From an uncultured Phaeodactylibacter sp. (lineage in GTDB: Bacteria; Bacteroidota; Bacteroidia; Chitinophagales; Saprospiraceae): a stretch of 43,968 nt of DNA. The notes beneath the pieces were generated by a model. The model did not search any database. It saw only the letters and a program-made list of their open reading frames with translations, and was not told the origin of the DNA. Of this stretch, positions 1 to 7,234 are shown one piece after another. The position numbers and the translations under genes are program-made. Position 1 is the stretch's first letter. Each line of letters begins with the position of its first letter. Location: contig CAJXNH010000026.1 in assembly GCA_913057245.1 (NCBI GenBank), positions 1-43,968 of the forward strand, given 5' to 3'.

Positions 1-82
1 TCAAGGCGGTCTATCCTAAAGTCAAGACATGAGCCTTCCATAGCCAACCCCCATCTTTTATGTTGACAGACCACTAGCTATC

Positions 83-1057
83 GTGAAAGATTATACAGAT
101 GCTATGAATGGAGCCATTCGGCTGGAAAGTACGCGGGAGCAGGGTACGAAAGTTACCATTTTGTTACCGCTGCAATCCCTACCTGACACAGGTTCATCTC
201 AGGTTCAAATGCCCTCTTCTGCAGGAAGCGCGCAAATAGCAGAGACCACCGTATCACATACTACAAATCAACAGCCGCTGATTTTCATAGTCGAAGACAA
301 CCCGAAAGTTCAGCTTCTGCTAAAGACCATTTTTGAAGCCAAGTATGAGCTACGAACAGCAACTAACGGCGAGGAAGCTCTCCACTTACTGGAAAAGTCC
401 CCACAAACGCCAGACCTGATCATCACCGACCTTATGATGCCGGAGCTGGACGGTGTCACGCTGATTCAGCGGCTGAAAGCCGAGGAGCGATTTAGACTTA
501 CACCAATACTGGTACTAAGTGCCAAGAGCGACTCTGTTACGAAAATCAAGGTCTTGAATATTGGCGTGGACGATTACATACAAAAGCCTTTTAACATCGA
601 TGAGCTCCAGGCTATAGTCCAAACCCTACTCAAAAATGCAAGTGCCCGCCTCAATGCACAGATACATGCTACGGCCGGGCCTTCCTCCTTGACTTCCTCC
701 GAGCCCTCTCAGCAAGAAGAAATGAAACAGCACGAGCAGGAATGGTTGAATCAGGTGGAAGGTACACTTTGGAATATGATTGATAAGGGAACCGAGATAA
801 AGGTGAAAGATTTGGCGCAAGAGCTGTATACCAGTGAACGACAGCTACAACGTCAAATAAAATTACTCACAGGCCTGACTCCATCCGAATATATCAACGA
901 AGTACGTTTACAAAAAGCCCGGCAGCTTATCAGTGATGGCAGCTTCTCCACTGTTTCAGAGGTTGCCTATCACCTTGGCTATGCTTATCCTAATTACTTC
1001 TCCAGGGTATTCACAAAGCGCTTTGGCCGCCCCCCTTCTTCTTTTTTCACGGATTGA
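83..1057 (+). CDS. 3' part of a hybrid two-component sensor/regulator (kinase tail + receiver + AraC HTH)
   Basis: From the first usable start (GTG at 83) the 324-residue product begins inside the last strand of a histidine-kinase ATPase domain (LAIVKDY...GTKVTILLPL, about residues 1-30). It continues with a linker, a receiver domain (about 66-185, acidic pair E71/D72, phospho-acceptor D116 in the IITD motif, K168 in QKPF) and an AraC-type helix-turn-helix (about 222-324). This is the C-terminal half of a one-protein hybrid two-component system, normally over 900 aa with periplasmic sensing repeats. The reading frame is open only back to a TAG at 41-43, and the kinase glycine box expected before LAIVK (GTGLG type) is replaced by VDRP. 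The gene is therefore broken, chimeric or cut by the sequence edge. Domain calls are confident; whether it is expressed is unknown. Confidence 0.8.
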   Translation: MKDYTDAMNGAIRLESTREQGTKVTILLPLQSLPDTGSSQVQMPSSAGSAQIAETTVSHTTNQQPLIFIVEDNPKVQLLLKTIFEAKYELRTATNGEEALHLLEKSPQTPDLIITDLMMPELDGVTLIQRLKAEERFRLTPILVLSAKSDSVTKIKVLNIGVDDYIQKPFNIDELQAIVQTLLKNASARLNAQIHATAGPSSLTSSEPSQQEEMKQHEQEWLNQVEGTLWNMIDKGTEIKVKDLAQELYTSERQLQRQIKLLTGLTPSEYINEVRLQKARQLISDGSFSTVSEVAYHLGYAYPNYFSRVFTKRFGRPPSSFFTD

Positions 1058-1144
1058 TCCGGATCTTTAGGACACAGACCGTGACTATTTCTATGTTCAT
1101 CGTCTATTGTTGAGTAAGGACTGGTTTACCTACCAGCACTTTTT

Positions 1145-1152
1145 TACTTTTG
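1145..1152 (+). promoter_or_regulatory. Bacteroidota -7 promoter element of the DUF3078 gene
   Basis: TACTTTTG fits the TAnnTTTG consensus of Bacteroidota sigma-A promoters. It ends 32 nt before the ATG at 1185, so transcription would start about 25 nt upstream of that codon. No clear TTTG -33 box sits 19 nt upstream; the nearest sequence is GGTTTA. The element supports the 1185 start over any upstream in-frame start. Confidence 0.55.
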
Positions 1153-1184
1153 CAATTTTCAGTCAACACTTAAACAAACGCTTA

Positions 1185-2135
1185 ATGAAAAGACTGTTCA
1201 CTATTCTGATTGCCTGCTCCTTCTTCCTGTACAATGGGCTACACGCTCAAACAACCGAAGAACTGGAAGCAGAAAAAGCCGCAAAAAGCGCCACACTGGA
1301 CTCCCTGACAAAAGAATTTAAGGCGCTGGAAAAGCAGGTCAATAAGCTGCAGTCTGACGTCGCCAGCCTCACTGATCAGCTTACGCCTTACCCACGTTGG
1401 AAAAAAGGAGTACTTGGAAACGTAGGCCTTAACTTCACTACATTCAGCGACTGGCTACCTAAAGATCAGCCGAGCACTTCAGCGGTAAATATTGGCATCA
1501 CCTCTACTGCCTTCATCAATGGAGAATGGGAAAATGCCTTCTGGCGCAACAGTGCCAACCTTACGCTAGGCTGGCTCAAGTTCGATGACCGGGACAACCC
1601 TGATGATACCGATGAGTTCCAAGTCTCTGCGGATGCCTTCAACTTAGTTTCCCTTTACGGCTATAAACTATCGCCCAAACTGGCTATCTCCACCCTGGGG
1701 GAATACCGGACTTCTGTACTGGATGGGAAACTGAACAACCCTGGCTATCTTGACCTTGGTGTGGGTGCTACATGGACGCCGGTTACAGATCTGGTGGTCG
1801 TTGTTCACCCGCTCAATTACAACTTTGTTTTTGCAGATGATGAATTCAATTTTGAGTCTTCTCTGGGCGCCAAACTCGTAGCCGATTACACCCGGACCAT
1901 TGTCAAAGACTTCAACTGGAAATCTAACCTATCTGCCTTCCTGAGCTACGAAGGTCAGGATTTTTCCAATTACACCTGGGTGAATACCTTTAGTACCGCA
2001 TACAAAGGTATTGGCATCGGGCTTGATATCGGTTTACGTAACAACAAGCAGGAAGCACTTGCTGCAGGCCGGGATGATAACCCTCTGCAGTCGTATTGGA
2101 TCCTTGGTTTGAGTTATGCGATCAGCTCCAATTAA
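1185..2135 (+). CDS. DUF3078 outer-membrane beta-barrel protein
   Basis: The product has 316 aa. The chosen start gives a clean signal peptide (MKRLFTILIACSFFLYN, cleavage after HAQ). It is followed by a heptad-rich coiled-coil stretch (about residues 25-70, ELEAEKAAKSATLDSLTKEF and onward) and then a DUF3078-type barrel with W/F/Y-rich amphipathic strands (WKKGVLGNVGLNFTTFSDW; SANLTLGWLKFDD) and a typical C-terminal strand ending YWILGLSYAISSN. DUF3078 proteins are Bacteroidota outer-membrane proteins of unknown function. The coiled coil between signal and barrel could reach into the periplasm or oligomerise (inference). An in-frame start at 1107 would put the signal peptide 26 residues inside the protein and lies upstream of the promoter, so it was not used. 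The gene is monocistronic: promoter at 1145 and terminator at 2163. Confidence 0.8.
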   Translation: MKRLFTILIACSFFLYNGLHAQTTEELEAEKAAKSATLDSLTKEFKALEKQVNKLQSDVASLTDQLTPYPRWKKGVLGNVGLNFTTFSDWLPKDQPSTSAVNIGITSTAFINGEWENAFWRNSANLTLGWLKFDDRDNPDDTDEFQVSADAFNLVSLYGYKLSPKLAISTLGEYRTSVLDGKLNNPGYLDLGVGATWTPVTDLVVVVHPLNYNFVFADDEFNFESSLGAKLVADYTRTIVKDFNWKSNLSAFLSYEGQDFSNYTWVNTFSTAYKGIGIGLDIGLRNNKQEALAAGRDDNPLQSYWILGLSYAISSN

Positions 2136-2162
2136 ACAAAGTACGTAAAGAGAAAAAGCCGC

Positions 2163-2202
2163 GAAACGCCAGGTGTACAACTTGCATCTGGCGTTTTTTT
2201 TT
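2163..2202 (+). terminator. Intrinsic terminator after the DUF3078 gene
   Basis: The arms AACGCCAGGTG and CATCTGGCGTT (one mismatch) close a short loop and run directly into nine T residues. It lies 28 nt past the stop codon at 2135. Confidence 0.85.
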
Positions 2203-2292
2203 GCCGTATTTTCAAGGAGCCCGGACTTAGACCGGAGGTGCACTTCGACTGATACAACTTACTCTGCCGTATTGCACTTCCCTTGGAATCAG

Positions 2293-2323
2293 AAAAGGCA
2301 AGCCCCTTTCGAGACCTGCCTTT
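2293..2323 (-). terminator. Possible terminator of the ribosomal superoperon (after rplQ)
   Basis: On the minus strand AAAGGCA and TGCCTTT form a 7-bp stem around a 16-nt loop, followed by TTTTCTGATT. It is about 45 nt past the rplQ stop and is the only hairpin with a T-rich tail in the 160-nt gap. The U tract is weak. Confidence 0.4.
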
Positions 2324-2366
2324 CCTAAACGATATCTTATCTAAAAGCAGATAGAGGGAAGAATGA

Positions 2367-2873
2367 CTACTCTTCCTCTTCCGAAGCTGCTACAGACGTT
2401 GCTGCTGCTGCAGTAGCCGCTGCGGCTGCGGTTTCAGCACCTTTTCCTTTACCGGAACCACCACGGCGGCGGCGGCGACGCCCTCCACCTTCACTCTTTC
2501 CGGCAGTATATACATCGTTGTAGTCAACGAATTCGATCATAGCCATTTCAGCAGCATCGCTGCGGCGGAAGCCTGTCTTGATGATACGAAGGTAACCGCC
2601 CGGGCGCTCTCCGACCTTTTCAGCGATTGGCCCGAAAAGCTCAGTAACCGCTGTTTTGTTTTGCAGATAGCCGAATACAACCCGACGATCGTGTGCACTT
2701 CCTTTACGCGCTTTGGTCACTAGCGGCTCAAGGTATACACGAAGCGCCTTAGCTTTAGCCAACGTAGTGTTAATCCGCTTGTGCTCAATGATGGCAGCAG
2801 CAAGGTTACGCATGAGGGCTTTACGGTGCCCTTCCTTGCGGCCGAGATGGTTGAATTTTTTACCGTGTCTCAT
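2367..2873 (-). CDS. rplQ: 50S ribosomal protein L17 with a long charged C-terminal tail
   Basis: The product has 168 aa. The first ~120 residues are a standard bL17 core ([20 protein letters not shown] start; [20 protein letters not shown]). L17 binds 23S rRNA near the polypeptide exit side of the large subunit. E. coli L17 is about 127 aa; here roughly 45 residues are added: a [17 protein letters not shown] basic block, an Ala/Thr run, then an acidic end (SEEEE). Longer L17 tails occur in Bacteroidota. It is the last gene of the superoperon, 151 nt after rpoA; that gap holds a 6-bp CTGCTT/AAGCAG hairpin at 2941-2956. The probable terminator is at 2293-2323. Confidence 0.97.
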   Translation of the reverse strand: MRHGKKFNHLGRKEGHRKALMRNLAAAIIEHKRINTTLAKAKALRVYLEPLVTKARKGSAHDRRVVFGYLQNKTAVTELFGPIAEKVGERPGGYLRIIKTGFRRSDAAEMAMIEFVDYNDVYTAGKSEGGGRRRRRRGGSGKGKGAETAAAAATAAAATSVAASEEEE

Positions 2874-2940
2874 TAGAGATTGATTTACATCGTGACACCT
2901 ACTTTTCGGGAGCCGTTACCGGCATAGACCACAGGTCGGT

Positions 2941-2956
2941 CTGCTTGGAAAAGCAG
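2941..2956 (-). other. Small hairpin between rpoA and rplQ
   Basis: Perfect 6-bp stem CTGCTT/AAGCAG with a 4-nt loop in the 151-nt rpoA-rplQ spacer. It has no U tract. It could be chance in a gap of this size; it is recorded because other spacers of this operon carry stronger hairpins. Confidence 0.3.
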
Positions 2957-3024
2957 TAATCACAGGGTTATGAAAAACGAGGAGTAGTGCCGGTAAGGAC
3001 ACTATTCCACCTGTTGAATGACTT

Positions 3025-4023
3025 TTATTCTTCGTCGAGCTTATACTTGGAGAGATCCATGCCGAAGGTCAGTCCTTTGTCCTGCAGCAGTTCTTCGATC
3101 TCTACCAGTGACTTCTTACCGAAGTTCCGGAACTTAAGCAGCTCGTGCGTATCGTACTTCACCAGCTCCGCCAATGTGTTGATCTTAGCTGCTTTCAGGC
3201 AGTTATAGGCCCGTACAGACAGATCGAGATCTTCGAGCGAAGTTTTCAGCAACTTGCGCATATGCAGGATGTGCTCATCTACAATGTTCTCTTCACGAGT
3301 GGAAGCATCATCGAAGGTGATATTCTCATCCGTAATCAGCATCAGGTGCTGAATCAGGATACGGGAAGCCTCCTTGATCGCGTCTTCGGGGTGGATAGTG
3401 CCATCCGTCTTCACATCAATGGAAAGTTTCTCGTAGTCAGTCCGCTGACCTACACGAGTATTCTCCACGCGGTAGGCTACGTTTTTGATAGGTGTGTAGA
3501 TGGCATCCACCGGAATTACACCGATTGGTGCATCCTTAGGCAGGTTTTCATCTGCAGGAACATAACCACGACCTTTGGTCACCGTCAATTCCACTTCCAG
3601 GTTCACGAACGGCTCCATCTGACAAATCAGAAGGTCTGGGTTCATGATTTTGAAGACATTGGTATGCTCTTCGATATCTCCGGCCCGGAACTCTTCCTTA
3701 CCGCTGATGGTCAGGTATACTTTCTCAGTAGTGATTTCTTCATCGCTCAGCAGCTGCTTTAGGCGAACCTGCTTAAGGTTTAGGATGATTTCCACCACAT
3801 CTTCAACCACACCACGGATCGTAGCAAACTCATGCTCGACGCCCGCGATACGGACAGCAGAAATCGCAAAGCCTTCCAGGGAAGACAACAGCACTCGCCG
3901 CAGGGAGTTACCTACGGTCTGGCCAAAGCCCGGCTCAAGAGGTTTGAATTCAAAAAGCCCCTCGAAATCGTTGGCTTTCTGCATTACAATCTTGTCCGGC
4001 TTCTGGAAATTTAGGATACTCAT
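3025..4023 (-). CDS. rpoA: RNA polymerase alpha subunit
   Basis: The product has 332 aa, a normal length. The N-terminal domain (about 1-235) carries the assembly signatures [20 protein letters not shown] and GVVEDVVEI for the alpha dimer and for binding beta and beta-prime. The C-terminal domain (about 255-320) has the helix-hairpin-helix elements [17 protein letters not shown] and [17 protein letters not shown], used for UP-element and activator contacts. It sits between rpsD and rplQ as in the classical alpha operon. The 162-nt gap from rpsD contains a 16-bp terminator-like hairpin (4090-4125), which could set the alpha-subunit dose relative to ribosomal proteins (inference). Confidence 0.98.
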   Translation of the reverse strand: MSILNFQKPDKIVMQKANDFEGLFEFKPLEPGFGQTVGNSLRRVLLSSLEGFAISAVRIAGVEHEFATIRGVVEDVVEIILNLKQVRLKQLLSDEEITTEKVYLTISGKEEFRAGDIEEHTNVFKIMNPDLLICQMEPFVNLEVELTVTKGRGYVPADENLPKDAPIGVIPVDAIYTPIKNVAYRVENTRVGQRTDYEKLSIDVKTDGTIHPEDAIKEASRILIQHLMLITDENITFDDASTREENIVDEHILHMRKLLKTSLEDLDLSVRAYNCLKAAKINTLAELVKYDTHELLKFRNFGKKSLVEIEELLQDKGLTFGMDLSKYKLDEE

Positions 4024-4089
4024 ATAATTTGACCTTCGTTCATTAAATGGAAGAAAAAAACGGGTGCAGAAACGGTTGCCTATGTACGC

Positions 4090-4125
4090 CTAAAAAGCAC
4101 CCTCCTTGCGGAAGGCACTTTTTAG
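4090..4125 (-). promoter_or_regulatory. 16-bp hairpin with GCAA tetraloop between rpsD and rpoA (attenuator-like)
   Basis: On the transcribed strand CTAAAAAGTGCCTTCC pairs fully with GGAGGGTGCTTTTTAG across a GCAA loop: 16 continuous pairs including three G-U wobbles, which would be A-C mismatches on the other strand. The 3' arm ends in five U. An outer ATGTAC/GTACAT pair (4082-4087 with 4133-4138) can extend it. The form suggests partial termination or RNA processing before rpoA. Confidence 0.6.
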
Positions 4126-4185
4126 TATTTTAGTACATGTCGCTGCGTTCAGTCCGCCTGCAGACGGTCTGATTGCAACAGTATA

Positions 4186-4797
4186 TTACTTAGAGTACAG
4201 TTCTACAATCAACTGCTCGTTGATCTTTTCTGGTATCTGCTCACGCTCTGGGTATTCGAGGAATTTACCCTCCATAGTGTCAGGGTTAAACTCCAACCAG
4301 GCGAATTTGCGGATGTCAGACTTAGCAGCAACAGCATCTCTAACGATTTCCATACCCTGAGACTTACCACGTACGGCAACGATATCACCAGGACGTAGTG
4401 AACAGGATGGAATGTTAGTGATTACACCGTTCACGGTAATGTGGCGGTGTGTAACCAGCTGACGAGCTGCACGACGAGTTGGAGCAAGACCAAGACGGAA
4501 GACCGTGTTGTCCAGGCGGGATTCCAACAGGCGAAGTAATTCTTCACCGGTTACGCCTGAACCACTGTTTGCTCTCTCGAAAAGGTTACGGAACTGACGC
4601 TCCAGTACGCCGTAGGTGTACTTAGCTTTCTGCTTTTCCATGAGCTGCAGCGCATAGTCGGACTTTTGCTTGCGCCGACGACCATTGCCATGCTGCCCCG
4701 GAGGATATTTCTTGCGTTCGAATGATTTATCGGCACCGTAGATCGGCTCACCGAGCGCTCTTGCTTTTTTTGTCTTTGGACCAGTATATCTCGCCAT
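4186..4797 (-). CDS. rpsD: 30S ribosomal protein S4
   Basis: The product has 203 aa (E. coli 206). S4 is a primary binder of the 16S 5' domain and a fidelity protein near the mRNA entry. The N-terminal region [18 protein letters not shown] lacks the four zinc cysteines found in some bacterial S4 proteins, so it is the zinc-free form. The S4 RNA-binding fold spans about residues 95-155 ([20 protein letters not shown]...[13 protein letters not shown]). In E. coli S4 represses the alpha operon translationally; whether it does so here cannot be told. It follows rpsK by 23 nt. Confidence 0.98.
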   Translation of the reverse strand: MARYTGPKTKKARALGEPIYGADKSFERKKYPPGQHGNGRRRKQKSDYALQLMEKQKAKYTYGVLERQFRNLFERANSGSGVTGEELLRLLESRLDNTVFRLGLAPTRRAARQLVTHRHITVNGVITNIPSCSLRPGDIVAVRGKSQGMEIVRDAVAAKSDIRKFAWLEFNPDTMEGKFLEYPEREQIPEKINEQLIVELYSK

Positions 4798-4820
4798 CAG
4801 AATAAACTATTTTCGATTGA

Positions 4821-5225
4821 TTAAACCCTTCTGCGCTTGGGAGGACGGCAGCCGTTGTGTGGTACAGGTGTAACGTCTTTGATGCGGGTTACTTTAATAC
4901 CTGCCACATCGATAGCCCGGATAGCAGCCTCTCGGCCGGAACCAGGTCCTTTGACGAATACCTCAACGGAACGGAGTCCTGCATCATAAGCGGTGCGAGA
5001 CGCGTCTGCAGCCGCTACCTGAGCAGCATAAGGCGTATTTTTCTTAGAGCCGCGGAAGCCAGCTTTACCTGCAGAAGCCCACGAAATCACTTGACCACGC
5101 TTGTTAGTCAGCGAGATGATGATGTTGTTGAAGGAAGCCTGAATGTAAGCCATTCCTTCTGCCTCCACTTTCATGTTCCGCTTCTTAGTCTTCTTTGCGG
5201 CTGTTTTTCCTTTTCCCTTTGCCAT
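4821..5225 (-). CDS. rpsK: 30S ribosomal protein S11
   Basis: The product has 134 aa. uS11 sits on the small-subunit platform near the E-site mRNA. The signatures are [37 protein letters not shown] and the basic end [11 protein letters not shown]. The N terminus ([19 protein letters not shown]) is a lysine-rich extension typical of Bacteroidota S11. The 83-nt gap from rpsM contains a 5-bp GCTGC/GCAGC hairpin at 5270-5284. Confidence 0.98.
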   Translation of the reverse strand: MAKGKGKTAAKKTKKRNMKVEAEGMAYIQASFNNIIISLTNKRGQVISWASAGKAGFRGSKKNTPYAAQVAAADASRTAYDAGLRSVEVFVKGPGSGREAAIRAIDVAGIKVTRIKDVTPVPHNGCRPPKRRRV

Positions 5226-5308
5226 TGGAAATTAATTTAACAAGGTTTCGTATCTACAGCGGATGTACTGCTGCGATGAGCAGCCATCATGTGCCTTGAC
5301 GAAAATGA

Positions 5309-5686
5309 TTACTTAGTTACCTTCTTCTTGTTCGCAACAGTCTTACGCTTACCCTTACGGGTACGGGCATTGGTCTGTGTACGCTGTCCACGAAGGGGTA
5401 AACCTTTACGGTGGCGCAAACCACGGTAGCAACCAATATCCATCAAACGCTTGATGTTGGATTGTACCTCAGAACGCAGTTCACCCTCGACGGTGTGTTC
5501 GTCGGTGATAATGCTTGTGATCGACCGGACGTTTTCGTCGGTCCAGTCCTCTACTTTTACATTCTCATCGATACCTGCCTGCTCAAGGATCATCGCTGCT
5601 TTGGAGCGACCGATTCCGAAGATGTAAGTCAGGCTAATGACACCGCGCTTGTTACGAGGCAAATCGACACCTACAATACGAGCCAT
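5309..5686 (-). CDS. rpsM: 30S ribosomal protein S13
   Basis: The product has 125 aa. uS13 lies in the 30S head and contacts P-site tRNA and L5. The N-terminal [19 protein letters not shown] and the helix-two-turn-helix [18 protein letters not shown] are clear. The C-terminal tail that reaches the tRNA is very basic ([20 protein letters not shown]). It is the first gene after rpmJ (47-nt gap). Confidence 0.98.
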   Translation of the reverse strand: MARIVGVDLPRNKRGVISLTYIFGIGRSKAAMILEQAGIDENVKVEDWTDENVRSITSIITDEHTVEGELRSEVQSNIKRLMDIGCYRGLRHRKGLPLRGQRTQTNARTRKGKRKTVANKKKVTK

Positions 5687-5733
5687 TTTACGCTATTTAA
5701 TTGATTCAGTTAATGCAGATCAGCGGGCTTTGC

Positions 5734-5850
5734 TTAGCCTTGACGCTGCTTGAACTTAGGATTCTTCTTGTTGATAATGTAGATCTTACCTTTACGGCGA
5801 ACGATCTTACAATCGGCGGAGCGTTTCTTAACAGATGCTCTAACTTTCAT
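5734..5850 (-). CDS. rpmJ: 50S ribosomal protein L36 (zinc ligands mostly lost)
   Basis: A 38-residue ORF beginning [19 protein letters not shown] and ending [11 protein letters not shown] fits bL36 end to end. Zinc-type L36 has Cys11, Cys14, Cys27 and His33; here these positions are Ser, Cys, Asn and Phe, so the zinc ribbon cannot form in the usual way. This single-Cys form is, to my knowledge, usual in Bacteroidota. L36 packs against 23S rRNA late in large-subunit assembly. It lies between infA and rpsM, 42 nt after infA. Confidence 0.96.
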   Translation of the reverse strand: MKVRASVKKRSADCKIVRRKGKIYIINKKNPKFKQRQG

Positions 5851-5892
5851 GATGGTCGTTTTTCTGTTTAGACAGTAATATACAAAACAGTG

Positions 5893-6111
5893 TTATTTGT
5901 AACGATAGGTAATCCGCCCACGGGACAGATCATAAGGGGACATCTCTACGGCCACCTTATCACCAGGAAGGATACGGATATAATTCATGCGCATCTTTCC
6001 AGAAATTGTTGCTACAATCTCATGATCGTTTTCCAGCCTTACGCGAAACATGGCGTTCGATAAAGCTTCTTCAATAATACCGTCTTGCTTAATTAAGTTC
6101 TTCTTAGACAT
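5893..6111 (-). CDS. infA: Translation initiation factor IF-1
   Basis: The product has 72 aa from the ATG at 6111 ([20 protein letters not shown]); this start gives the family's usual length. An ATG seven codons upstream (6132) lies inside the -7 promoter element and was rejected. The single S1/OB fold is intact ([41 protein letters not shown]). IF-1 covers the 30S A site during initiation. Its own promoter (6130-6137) would let IF-1, RpmJ and the alpha genes be made independently of upstream transcription. Confidence 0.97.
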   Translation of the reverse strand: MSKKNLIKQDGIIEEALSNAMFRVRLENDHEIVATISGKMRMNYIRILPGDKVAVEMSPYDLSRGRITYRYK

Positions 6112-6129
6112 ACTCGAAATTTCGGTGTG

Positions 6130-6137
6130 CAAAGATA
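6130..6137 (-). promoter_or_regulatory. Internal -7 promoter element upstream of infA
   Basis: The minus strand reads TATCTTTG, an exact match to TAnnTTTG, in the 113-nt map-infA gap. Transcription would start about 12 nt before the infA ATG. No TTTG box is visible 19 nt upstream, so strength is uncertain. Confidence 0.55.
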
Positions 6138-6224
6138 ATCATTTTTATCTGACTTTCATGGTAATAGGCATAAAAAATCAAAATCCTCCTCTACACCGAT
6201 TTTATAAAGCTCCCCTTTTCAGGC

Positions 6225-7046
6225 TTATACCGCCTGAGAAATCACCCCTACATATTGAACATCCGGGTTCTTCTCTACCGCTTCTTCAATAATGCTGTGA
6301 TCAGACAGCGGTTGTGGCCCGGTTTTAAGCACGACAATAGAATGCTCGTAGTGGGCAGAGGGCTTACGGTCCTTGGCGTAGATCGTCCAGCCATCCTGCT
6401 CGGTACGGACTTCCTTACGCCCCAGATTGACCATTGGCTCAATCGCAATAACCAATCCATGCTTGAGTACTGGTCCGCGCCCGCGCTTGCCATAATTGGG
6501 CACCTCAGGAGCTTCATGCAACTCACGGCCGATACCATGCCCGACCAGTTCGCGGACAATACCATATCCATGCTCTCTCTCAGCATACTGCTGTACCGCA
6601 AAACCTATATCTCCGATACGGTTCCCTACGGTTGCCGCATCAATTGCTTTGTAAAGAGAAGTATTCGTTACCCGGCAAAGTTCCATTACGGCTTCATCTA
6701 CCTCTCCGATTGGGAACGTGTAGGCAGAATCCCCATGGAAACCATTCAGGTGTACCCCACAGTCAACGGAAACAATATCCCCATCCTGGAATACCTGATC
6801 TTTCGTAGGAATACCATGCACGACCTGCTCATTGACAGAAACGCACAAACTTCCGGGAAAACCCTGATAGCCTTTGAACGAAGGAACACCGCCGTGATCC
6901 CGGATCAACTCTTCTGCCGCTTTATCAATTTCAGCACCAGTCATACCCGGGCGGAGCATACTGCCGACATGAGCAAGCGCCATACATACAACACGGTTGC
7001 TCTCTCTTAGCAGTTCTATCTCTTCTTCTGTTTTGTAAAAAACCAT
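6225..7046 (-). CDS. map: Methionine aminopeptidase, type I
   Basis: The product has 273 aa and removes the initiator Met from nascent proteins. All metal ligands of the M24 family are in place: D95 (VSVDCG), D106 (GFHGDSAYTF), H170 (VGHGIGRELHEAP), E203 (AIEPMV) and E234 (YEHSIVV), plus the substrate-binding H78 (VVHGIP). The N-terminal zinc-finger extension of long forms is absent, making it type Ia. It lies between secY and infA, the Bacteroidota arrangement, without adk. The 188-nt gap from secY holds two hairpins (7128-7168 and 7060-7076). Confidence 0.97.
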   Translation of the reverse strand: MVFYKTEEEIELLRESNRVVCMALAHVGSMLRPGMTGAEIDKAAEELIRDHGGVPSFKGYQGFPGSLCVSVNEQVVHGIPTKDQVFQDGDIVSVDCGVHLNGFHGDSAYTFPIGEVDEAVMELCRVTNTSLYKAIDAATVGNRIGDIGFAVQQYAEREHGYGIVRELVGHGIGRELHEAPEVPNYGKRGRGPVLKHGLVIAIEPMVNLGRKEVRTEQDGWTIYAKDRKPSAHYEHSIVVLKTGPQPLSDHSIIEEAVEKNPDVQYVGVISQAV

Positions 7047-7059
7047 TTTCGAGATCTTA

Positions 7060-7076
7060 TATTATTAGGAATAATA
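7060..7076 (-). other. AT-rich hairpin just upstream of map
   Basis: Perfect TATTATT/AATAATA 7-bp stem with a 3-nt loop, ending 13 nt before the map start codon. It could hide the ribosome binding region when folded (inference), but it is thermally weak. Confidence 0.35.
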
Positions 7077-7127
7077 CAGGTCTGCCATACGCTATTTTCG
7101 CTTTACAAAACCCTATTCCTTCTAGCA

Positions 7128-7168
7128 CCATACCGCCACAGAGCACATTTGACTCTGCAGCGGTACGG
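7128..7168 (-). promoter_or_regulatory. Large two-part hairpin between secY and map
   Basis: On the transcribed strand CCGTACCGC pairs with GCGGTATGG (9 bp, one G-U). A 2x2 internal loop and a second 5-bp stem CAGAG/CTCTG with a 9-nt loop follow. The wobble would be an A-C mismatch on the plus strand, so the structure belongs to the operon RNA. There is no U tract, so RNA processing or protein binding is likelier than termination. Confidence 0.55.
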
Positions 7169-7234
7169 AACATATAATCTTCTTCAATCCTTTCCTTATA
7201 TCCAGAAAGACCAGCTTTTTTCAGCAGGCAGTGC

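Noticed and set aside
1107..1184. N-terminal extension of the DUF3078 protein from an upstream start
   Set aside because: It would bury the signal peptide and lies upstream of the -7 element at 1145-1152.
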